DNA of 64,000 nt, from the NCBI GenBank assembly GCA_963682175.1, contig OY821784.1:35259621-35323620 (forward strand). Reading direction: 5' to 3'. How positions within the stretch are numbered: position 1 is the first letter of the stretch; every line of letters begins with the position of its first letter. Shown here in pieces: positions 55,679 to 64,000 of this stretch. The translations under genes and the position numbers were made by a program. This stretch comes from Triglochin maritima (lineage: Eukaryota; Streptophyta; Magnoliopsida; Alismatales; Juncaginaceae). The notes below the pieces were generated by a model, which saw nothing but the letters and a program-made list of their open reading frames with translations, was not told the DNA's origin and searched no databases.

Positions 55679-56058
55679 TTTTTTTATTCATTTCAAATAC
55701 GAATACTTTGTTGGCTTTTTGGCCTTAATCTATAATTTGATGATTTAATCAACCTAATCTTAATTGTAATCAATGTAGAGTAACATACATTTTGCATATA
55801 TATTGCTATGTGTTAACTTCTACAGGTGATCAAAACTCAAAGAAGAAAGGAAATCAAGTCAAGACATGTAATTTGCATTTCTTTTGAGTCTTAGGAACTT
55901 TGTGTAATTGAGCATACTTGAGCTAAAACATACTCAAACACACACTAGGTCCATTATAGAAGTCACACACAAAATCACATATAATTTGGACTTCAATAGA
56001 TCACCCAAACTTAGATCGGAAAACACTAAACACTTAACCTGAACTGACTGCCCACATT

Positions 56059-56507
56059 TGATCGACCGAAACATACCGTTCGGTCGACCGAGTGATCAAT
56101 TACCCAATTGGTGTTTTACTGCCCAGTTTCGGTCGATCGTCCAGACATTTTCGGTCGATCGAGTTAACATATTTATCCGACCGTTAGATTTGCCGTATTA
56201 TACCCAACGGTCGTATTCGTATTATTTCCATATACCCCAAAATACATTTAGTGTATCAGTCGACCGAGGACTTGTTCGGTCGACCGAACGTATGATAACT
56301 CGGCAAACCCAAAGTGCATGTCGATTTTTGGTCGATCGTATTCCTTGTTTCGGTCGACCGAATTTGATCTTGTTTGTCAATCCCGTAGAGCCTGTTATGA
56401 ATCGGTCGACCGAACCCTATTCGACATTCGACCGATCACTTAAGTGAACTTAAGTCAAAGCCAAAATTGACCAACCGGTTGACCGACATACCCGATTTGG
56501 TCGATTG
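56059..56507 (+). promoter_or_regulatory. 22-bp paired-palindrome array, LTR A (+ copy)
   Basis: Pairs of CGGTCGACCG or close variants start exactly 22 bp apart at 56059/56081, 56130/56152, 56329/56351, 56403/56425 and 56476/56498. One pair is 20 bp apart (56257/56277). The array ends about 100 bp upstream of the TATA box. Confidence 0.92.
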
Positions 56508-56603
56508 ATTTTTTTCTAAATTGGGTCCTGCAGATTTCTGTTTTGTGTATCTTACACAACCTTTACCCAATTCATCCCCAACGACTATAATTGTCTTGGA
56601 GCT

Positions 56604-56612
56604 TATAAATAG
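56604..56612 (+). promoter_or_regulatory. TATA box of LTR A (+ copy)
   Basis: TATAAATAG in GAGCTTATAAATAGAGTTG. It sets the sense orientation of the family. Confidence 0.65.
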
Positions 56613-57225
56613 AGTTGTAAAACACATTTTAACATAACTCTCCCACTACTATTTGTCCCCTACATTAGAGAGAAAACTCCACACACTCAAAAGCTCAAAA
56701 TCTTCCACACTTAGTAATCAATTCCATATTCTACACAAGTGTGCTTAAGATTAGAGAGTGTTGTTCCACTCCATTATTGTCAAAGAAGCAATGGTCTTGG
56801 TGAAAGCCCAAGACAAGAGTTAGACTTTGGTGAGAGCCTGAAGTGATCCCTCTCGAATTGTGAGAGGAGGAGCCAAACTCGGTAAGGGTTGTTCGCGAGC
56901 TTGAAGATTGTAAAGGTGTTCTCTCCCGACCCGGAATGGGGAGTGGTTAGTGAAGTCGTGAGCGGAGTTTGCAAGAGACGACTAGGACCCAGGTGGGGTG
57001 CCGAACCTCTATAAAAATCCCCTGATTGCTTGTGGTTTGCTTGCCTTTCCTTACTTGCTTGTTTATTTGTTTAAATTCCGCTGCATATACTTGATCGATT
57101 AAACAAGTAGGTAATTAGGGATAAAAGTTATTAGAATTAGAGACCCTCACGATCCTACATACTTCTGGCATTCTTATAATGGTATAGGTTTTGAATCCAA
57201 TTTTTCTCTTGATTAATGAGCATTC

Positions 57226-58654
57226 TGTTAGGATCTATGACCCTTTAATCGCTAGATAAATGCGGAATTTAAAATACTAATCGAAGGATTAAGAGATAAG
57301 ACATGCAAACCACAAAATCGACGACACCCGAGTTTAGAGAGGTTCGGCACCCACACCCATGTCCTAGTCATCTTCGTAAGCCTCACTCGATCCCCCAAGC
57401 CTCGCTTACAGTTCCACTAACTGATCACCGTTCCGGGCCGAGATCAACGTCGTTTATAACTCCGAGCCTCGCGAACAACCTTGCCTCGCTCGTGTCTCCT
57501 CTCACAACCCGAGAGGGAGCTTCCTCGAAGCTTTACAACTCTTTGGTGATTCTTGAATAGGGAAGTTGAATCACAATCTAACACTATATACTTGAGCATA
57601 CTTGGATATTGATATAGAATTGGATAAGGAAGTGGTGAAGTTTAAGCTTGAGTGTTGAAGAATAAGCATTGAAGGTTTGAGAATTGAGAGCACAAAGATA
57701 GTTGATGAATAAAGGGTGTTAAAGGTTGGTTTGTGTCTCTAGAATGATGTTTATATAGGCTTCAAAGCTTAGAGATCCGTTGGAGACTTGGTGGGGAAAT
57801 AGACCAATGAGAATGCAAGATGTGAGTTAAGCTCGGGATTTCGAGGCATATTCGGTCGACCGATAGAAAAACGGTAGTCCGAAGAATTGGTCTGAATTAA
57901 ACATTTGGTTGACCGATTATATATCGGATCACCGTTCCATTGGTTGGTCTCTGATCTACTCAAGTTTGGTTGACCGTGTACACTTCGGTAGACCAAAGTT
58001 AGTGCGGGTTTTGCGCTGACAGTTATAACTCAAATAGTTGTTGGGTACAACGGTCAAGTGCCACATGTCAATAGCCATTGTGAACCTAAAGCCAAGAAGG
58101 ACTCGGTTGACCGATAGGTATTTGGTCGTCCGAAGTGGGACAAGTCAATTGGGCTCTAGGGACTCGATTCGAATACGACCGTTGGAGCAAAGTCCAAAAC
58201 TGATCCAGGGCTATTCGGTTGACCGAATGTGGTTCAGTTTTCCGTTGAGGCATTTCTAGAGAACACCTAAGTTTTACTAGTTGGAAGTATTCGGGTATCC
58301 GAAAGGTGTTCGGTAGACCGAACAAGACATGATTCGGTTGACCGAAGGTTGTTCGGTTTACCGATGAGGGACGTGACAGAATCCTAGTACTCAAGTTTAC
58401 ATAAAACCTTATGGACTCAATACATACAAAATTACTTGTCATGGTCCAAAGCTTTGATTACAAGTCTTGATGTCTTTGTCCCAATGCTCATTTTGTTGAT
58501 TATCTTGATCAACCTATTAAGATGATTGCAAGTATACAAATATGTATGCAATGCATGTAATCATGTTTGCTCACTTTGATTGATTATGTTAATTGATTAA
58601 GATTAGTTTAATTAATCATCAAAATTAATATAGATTAAGACCAAAAAACCAACA
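57226..58654 (-). mobile_element. Solo LTR family A, antisense orientation
   Basis: It runs TGTTAGGATC to AAACCAACA. Perfect CATTC duplications lie at 57221-57225 and 58655-58659. The minus-strand TATA-like GCCTATATAA is at about 57751-57760. It is collinear with the interrupted copy at 35353-43969 and inverted relative to its neighbour at 55709. Confidence 0.92.
57853..58362 (-). promoter_or_regulatory. 19-bp paired-palindrome array, LTR A (- copy)
   Basis: Pairs start exactly 19 bp apart at 57853/57872, 57906/57925, 57967/57986, 58104/58123, 58216/58235, 58292/58311 and 58334/58353. Some sites are decayed by one or two bases, yet the spacing is unchanged. On the sense strand the array lies about 100 bp upstream of the TATA-like sequence. 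Confidence 0.92.
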
Positions 58655-58659
58655 CATTC

Positions 58660-60059
58660 TACTAAGAAGGTGAATTAGTCGTCGACGATAACTTCAATTA
58701 TTTTATGTTTCTCTCTCGTATCAACATAGTTGATTGCCACTTTTATAATAATCAAATCCTCGTTGTTTCCCAAACACTAGGATTTGATTGTTATGTATTC
58801 CTGGATTTGTAACATTTGTAAGCATCTGCTTTTATTTTACCGGGTTTATATTCTTCAAGAATAACCTCTTCAGGTTGTGTAACGAGTGACTAATTTTTTG
58901 TTTTTATTTTCACAAATAATATATGTTCTAGTCCACGCTTTGGTGTTGATTCAGCTCAAATATATTTTATCATGTCAAGATCTCTACTTTATATTATGCA
59001 TTTTATGTCTAGTAATACAAGACTTTGTTACTCATTTGTGATCAATAAATACGTATGACAATTACTGGCTAGGTATTGCAAGTTTATGATTTTATGGACT
59101 TCAGGTTCAATATAATACATTTTTCTTGACATTAGCTTCTCGTTTTCTCCCCATAATGGCAAAAATATGTGCCTATATATATAATTGTTGGACTGGACAA
59201 TATAATACATCACCCTTTAAGGGCTTTAAATATTTTAATATGATCACGAATATGAATCCTGCTGAAAAATCCAATTTAATTTGAGGCCACTGAATTTGGA
59301 GGCGGTACTTAAAAAACATACAAGTATATAAAATAAGAGAGTATTTAAATCGCAGATGGAAAACATTTCATTCAACAACATACAAGTATATAAAATAAGA
59401 AAGTATTTATAATAAGATCTTAGTCTAATAATAAAAATTTATATTGGTAGATATGATACTAAAATGATGCATCTTGAGAGATATTTTATCAATAGAGGGA
59501 ATCATTTTGTTGTGAAAATTAGTCGACAAACATGACCTCATTTTTTTTAACTAGTACATGTCAATACAGGATCACCGTCGATACCCATAATGAATACAAA
59601 TGATAACTTCATTTACACACTTCTGGGCTGGTATCTGTAGTTAACTCGTTTGAGAGTCATTTAAATCTCTTATTACTTCATATTTGCATTATTTATTTAT
59701 TTCACTACGTATGTTTTTTTTCTTTCACAATGCTTTGTATTGTGTGCTTTGGGCACATGATCCAAAATATGAGGGCAAATATTGTGATTTTGTAATAACT
59801 TATCTTTATGACTTTCAATTACAAGTAATGCATAACACAAGTAATCATATCGCACAAAAAATAGTCTGTAGATACCCACTTAGATGGTCATATGAAATTT
59901 CAACAACATTCGTCATCATATCTAATCATCATTGACCTAATCAGTCATACCATATATTATTATAATCAATATTCATTTGATTCACCAGTGCAAGTATTTT
60001 GACCAAATCACTACGTGTGCAATGACACATTGTTCAAAAGTCAAGTAATTTTCTCAATA
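58660..60059. other. AT-rich intergenic stretch
   Basis: No gene was seen. A short duplication of AACATACAAGTATATAAAAT, followed by AAGARAGTATTT, lies at about 59315-59415. Confidence 0.5.
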
Positions 60060-60659
60060 AAAATGATGCATGGACGCGGGCGTCAAGGACGCTGCCCAAT
60101 TGGTTGTTGATGTGGTTGTGTTGATGTGGTAGTTTCAATATTTTTTATTATCGAGTGGGTGTGGATGCGGGTTCATGTGCGTGACAAGCTATGCGACAGT
60201 TCAATTCCAAATACATATTTAAATCCTTTTTTTGTTTCCTCATCCCTCTACGGCTCTACCCTCTCCCTAAACTTTCGTATTCTGTCTTCATTATCCCTGC
60301 GTGGGCAGAGTCTCCAGTGCAGCTCCGTCCCTTAGAGAATACGAGCGTCCCCTCGACGACGACAACAAAGTCCGGAGGGTGTCTCCGGGAGTCTCGCTTG
60401 TAGATGGTGATGAATGCGGGAGTTGGTGAGCTTGGAGATGGCGATGGGTTCGAAGGGGTTTTGGATAGTGTTGTGGATGTGAGTGGTTTTGTGTTGTGAA
60501 TGAAAGTGGAATGTGTTGAATGGTCATATTTTGGAGTGTCCAAGTTTGATTCTAAATTATTTTATAAGTACTTGAAATTTCTAACTTTGTATTTTGGAGT
60601 GTCATTTTCTTTTGTTCGAAAGACTCGTAGGAGTTGTGCAACAGAGCTCAGCACTAAAA

Positions 60660-61270
60660 TGGTTGACCATTTCTGTGGTTTGGTCGACCAGTTGTAGTGT
60701 ATTTTGGGCGTTCATATCTCGCACCGGTCCAACGATACCCTTGGGTGGTCGACCGAATATGCATTTTTAGCGAGAATATGGAGGCTCTGAGAGTTTCCTG
60801 TCAAACGGGTCCCCTTTGTTATTCGATCGAATGCTCTGTAGTGTGTCGGTTGGGGGCATTGACCATCTAAATGGTCGATCGCCCTGTTAACCAGTCTGAC
60901 CGAATGCACTGTTTTAAGTCGGTTGGGGTTGTAGACCACAAAAAAGGTCAACCGCCCTGAGACCTCATTCAACCGACGACATAAAATAACTTAAAGTTTT
61001 TTTGACTTTTTTGTCGTTCGGTCAACCGATATGTTTTGCTTCAAGTCTGAATTTACTACCTTTTTACGGTCGACCGTCACTTTTGTTGTTGTTCGACCAT
61101 CGCTTTTGTTGTTGTTCGACCGTTCGTGTTTTTGTGCGTGAAGTGGATTTTACTGTTTCTTTTCGGTCGAACGGGTCCCCCTTGCCGTTCGACCGGTTGA
61201 TGGGTTTTTTGGTTGGTTCAGTCCTCTGGATGGGGATTCGGTCGACCAGAGTGGTGGTTTTGTCCGACCG
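60660..61270 (-). promoter_or_regulatory. Decayed paired-palindrome array, LTR B2
   Basis: Sites are mostly one to three bases from CGGTCGACCG. Pairs at exactly 22 bp remain at 61164/61186 (enclosing GGGTCCCC) and 61239/61261. Others are 21 (60660/60681) or 23 (61067/61090, 61090/61113). On the sense strand the array lies upstream of the TATA box at 60561-60566. Confidence 0.8.
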
Positions 61271-61312
61271 TTTCTGCTCAGTTTGGTGTTTTTGTGGTGT
61301 TGTGGAATCAAC

Positions 61313-61470
61313 TTAAAGGAACCGGGTCCCCGACCTTTGTGGGGGCAACAGTACGGACATTGCTGGCCTGATAGTGGTTCATCGGATCAGCTTTGAAGGC
61401 AACGAGTCCCCGGCCTTTGAGGGCAACGATACGGACATTGTCGGCTTGATAGTGATCCAAAGTTGGTGTT
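61313..61470 (-). repeat. Two-unit tandem repeat in LTR B2
   Basis: CGGGTCCCCGACCTTTG / CGAGTCCCCGGCCTTTG, then GGGCAACRRTACGGACATTG, occurs twice. Units are about 80 bp apart. Confidence 0.75.
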
Positions 61471-61682
61471 GTTACCAAGGTTGTTTCCAGTCGTGGTGCC
61501 TGGGGCATGTGTGAGGGTTGGGCCCGAAGACCCTTGAGACCCGTCATTGCTTTGTGTCTGCTGAGGCTGGGAGAGAGTTCCCTGAGGCCCAATGCGACGA
61601 CGATAGTTGTTTTACTGTATTTCATATCATACATGCTTGTAGTTGTCTAGTTCATTTATGTGATAGAAGTTTGGCATACGGG

Positions 61683-61698
61683 GTTTCCTTATGGGAAA
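61683..61698 (-). other. Conserved LTR hairpin
   Basis: GTTTCCTTATGGGAAAC lies beside GGCATACGG, the inverse of the block in LTR C at 32255. Confidence 0.55.
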
Positions 61699-61984
61699 CT
61701 CAGACATAATTTATGTTTTATTTCAGGTCGTGAGCGACGCTAGGAGGTGGTGACTGAGGAGGAGCGTGTCTGGAGCTAGATCTTGCTTTTCCCTTTTGAG
61801 GTTTTAGTGATTACATGTACTTTTTTTCCTTAAGCTTTTGTTGTAATCACACTTTTGAACTCTCGGATATATATTATGTATATTTGTTGGTGCACCGTTT
61901 GCCTGTGTTTTTCTGTAATATCCTTATGTTTGAGTTTATGTTAAAATTTTAATTTTCTTCCGTTGTTGAGGACGTTACAATAAA

Positions 61985-62496
61985 TCATTTATTCATGAAT
62001 AGGTTCGAGGAATATCAATAAGGTTGGGAATACGAAGAACAATATGTATAATTATAGAATAAGGGAAATGAGGTTTTGAATGACTTGGTTATGATACTTG
62101 GTTATGATACTTGGTTGACCTATTTTTGATGTGTTTTTTTTAAATTTAAAGATTACATCTATTATGCATAAGTAACGTATGGTAAACATTTCAGCTGAAA
62201 CGGATTATTTCAAATCTAGATCTAATCATTTTAAAAATCAATAAATAATAGTCGTACAAATTTTGACATATTTAGATCAACACCGAAATTAACTTGAATT
62301 GACCTTAAGATTCAATATGTTTAATATTAGAAAAGAAAGAATGTGATCTAATTTGACTGGAAAAATATGATCTTTAAAATGCTAAAAAGGAAACACCACA
62401 ATCAAGATGGGCTATAAGTGGCTCATAGCCACATTATTTCCTTATAAATATCTGCCCATTACAGCACCATATGTTTATCACCGATTTTTTTTATGA
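61985..62496. other. Intergenic stretch
   Basis: No gene was seen. A short GGTTATGATACTT duplication lies at about 62085-62115. Confidence 0.5.
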
Positions 62497-63050
62497 GCTA
62501 GGGGTGTAAGCGGAACGGGGTGGGTTTCTTGCCCACCACTACACATCCCACCTAAGTTAAGCGAGTATGAAGGGTGGGGCAGTTCAAAAATAAAAAAACC
62601 GCTACTCGCCCCGCCTAAGGTTGGACTAGATGAGACGGGGCAAGTTTGGTGGGGTTTTTTAATTGTTTTTTATTTTTCCTAAGAAAAATAAAAGAACATC
62701 CAAACTTAGAAAAAGTAATTACTCATTGTATTTTTTGGAAAATTGAATGTGTGGTCAGTGAGAAATTAGAGATTTGGTGAATGTTGAATAATGACTTGGT
62801 ATGGTAGGTTAATGATTATCAATAAAATTGAAACATTAAAATGATTTTAGTATATAAAAAATTAATAGTTTATTTGATTAGGCGGGTTGCGGGTTATGCA
62901 GGACGGGTTGCAAGACAACCGCAACCCGTCCCATTTGTTAGGCGGGTTATGCGGGTGGCGGGTTAATGGGTTGGCAGGTAACATTTTTTTGTCCTCTACC
63001 CGCATTAGGCGGGGCGGGTTGCGGGTAAAATCCTACCCATTTACGGTCCT
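62497..63050. mobile_element. hAT-like MITE rich in GCGGGTT
   Basis: The left end is TAGGGGTGTAAGCGG and the right end is CCATTTACGGTCCTA. The interior carries many GCGGGTTGCGGG words. No matching target duplication was found, so one end may be altered. Confidence 0.6.
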
Positions 63051-63055
63051 AGCTG

Positions 63056-63918
63056 TAGTACCATATTCCATTGACAATATTCCACCAAAATATTTCTCGT
63101 CGGCAATAGCCAATAGCATTGGCAACAAAAATTCCATTGGCATGGTTCAATCGCACAAAAAAATCTACTATTGCCGATGGAAATAAATAAACAAATTCAT
63201 GAATGACATCGTACAACAAATAATTATAATATAACTTTAAAACATATATAGAAGGTAAAATTATCACCAAAAAAATCCAAGACTTGGAGAGGGGTGACGG
63301 TGAAGCTACAGGCAACAAGGAGGAGGTTGTTGATGAGGACCGGTTGACGATTTGCTCGATTTGTGCGACGGTCGGCGACTCTACTGGATTGTAGGACTTT
63401 GGTCAAATTTTGGCCGGGGTAGGGTTTGATCAGAGCCAGAGTGGGTTTTGGTCGAGATGGGGTTTGGTCAGTGTCTGGTTAGTGTCTAGTCGAGGGTCAT
63501 GGTCCAATCGGTGGCGTGGAGACAACGTCGATTGAGTACCGACGAGGATGAGTGGAACGAGGTGACGAGGACCGGCGACGGAAAGGTAGTGTGGCGAAGG
63601 AGTACTGGCGGTGAAGTCATATTAACGAAGCAGGATCAATGGCGAAGTCGCAAGCGAAGCAGAGGTCCGACGGCGAGGACGGGATTTGGGTGTGAGATTC
63701 TAGTGCGTTGGGAAGGTGATTTGAGGATTTTCTCCCTCTGTCACCGCATCGCCGATGGAAATTCCGTCGACAATATGGTACCGCATGTAATAGGCATGTG
63801 CAAACTTAAATCGGATACAAATGACAATTTTCCGCGCTCGATCTAATAAAAAGGGATTATTGCCGACGGAATTTCTATCGGCAATAATCCGTATGTGAAG
63901 TTCTATTTTCTAGTAGTG
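63056..63918. mobile_element. CACTA-like element, right end and subterminal repeats
   Basis: The right end reads CTATTTTCTAGTAGTG, the inverse of a CACTACTAGAAAATAG terminus. TTGCCGACGGAA and TTCCGTCGG words occur near both margins. The matching left terminus was not found, so the element is truncated or abuts the hAT-like sequence. The frame at 63499-63846 has no recognisable domain. Confidence 0.6.
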
Positions 63919-64000
63919 TAAATATATTTGTTAAGCATTACGTATTTCATAGAAAATTTTCAAATTTTTTGGGTGAGCTTTCACTATCAAAGACTCCCAA

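Larger units (their letters stand above)
55709..57159 (+). mobile_element. Solo LTR family A, sense orientation
   Basis: It starts TGTTGGCTTTTTGGCC and ends GATCCTACA. Perfect 5-bp duplications TACTT lie at 55704-55708 and 57160-57164. A TATA box is at 56604. It carries a 22-bp-type palindrome array, while the other two family members in the window carry 19-bp arrays. The GGTGCCGAACCTC block near its 3' end is shared by all three. Confidence 0.9.
60060..61979 (-). mobile_element. Tekay-like LTR with a palindrome array (copy B2)
   Basis: On the minus strand it starts TGTAACGTCCTC at 61979. It shares with LTR B1 the hairpin block, TTTTGTTGTAATCACA-like and GTTGGTGCACC words, and the order minisatellite then array. 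A minus-strand TATAAA lies at 60561-60566. The left limit near 60060 is uncertain and no clean duplication was found. No internal coding region was seen. Confidence 0.6.

Noticed and set aside
29850..61270. CRISPR-like appearance of short palindromic repeats separated by variable spacers
   Set aside because: This is plant nuclear DNA. Repeats are 10 bp, spacers 9-12 bp, there are no cas genes, and the arrays lie inside LTRs.
63499..63846. 115-codon frame
   Set aside because: It lies inside the CACTA-like element, shows no domain, and follows GC-richer non-coding sequence.

Overview
This is nuclear DNA from a flowering plant. Both intact host genes have GT-AG introns, and the rest is mostly transposable-element debris. 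The strongly C-rich first coding exon of the glycosyltransferase, falling to ordinary composition in later exons, suggests a monocot, possibly outside the grasses. No organism-specific marker was recognised, so this is an inference.

Host genes. (1) A DDX3/Ded1-type DEAD-box RNA helicase on the + strand has its coding sequence at 14048-22547 (624 codons, 6 coding exons). A 5'-UTR exon and a 2.3-kb leader intron made of about eleven degenerate repeats lie upstream (about 11640-14045). Two of its large introns carry hAT elements. (2) A GT14 family beta-glucuronosyltransferase-like gene on the + strand lies at 49906-52931 (428 codons, 4 exons). A FAR1-related pseudogene lies on the - strand at 1-1075. 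A possible orphan terminal exon lies at 26346-26484 (-).

Mobile DNA. 1.8-7.4 kb: a Harbinger-like MITE, a long-TIR element split by a Tekay-like solo LTR, and an element with 8-bp target duplications. 9-11.5 kb: hAT elements. 23.9-27.4 kb: a hAT MITE, a CACTA element and a foldback element. 29-34 kb: two Tekay-like LTRs in opposite orientation. 34.9-44.2 kb: a three-level nest, in which a hAT transposase pseudogene is split by a solo LTR (TSD ACTAC) that is itself split by a decayed Copia element (TSD GGTTA). 44.7-47.8 kb: a broken PIF/Harbinger-type ORF1 protein interrupted by a hAT MITE. 54.6-58.7 kb: a second 8-bp-TSD element and two solo LTRs in opposite orientation only 66 bp apart. 60-64 kb: another Tekay-like LTR, a hAT-like sequence and a CACTA end.

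Main discovery. LTRs of at least three families carry arrays of a 10-bp palindrome, CGGTCGACCG or CGGTNNACCG. The palindromes come in pairs at rigid centre-to-centre spacing. I count 17 pairs at exactly 22 bp in three families and 15 pairs at exactly 19 bp in two copies of a fourth set. The spacer bases differ between pairs. Where a TATA box is visible, the arrays lie just upstream of it. This looks like a shared, rapidly evolving protein-binding architecture in unrelated retrotransposon promoters. All coordinates and spacings were read by hand; no alignment or database search was run.
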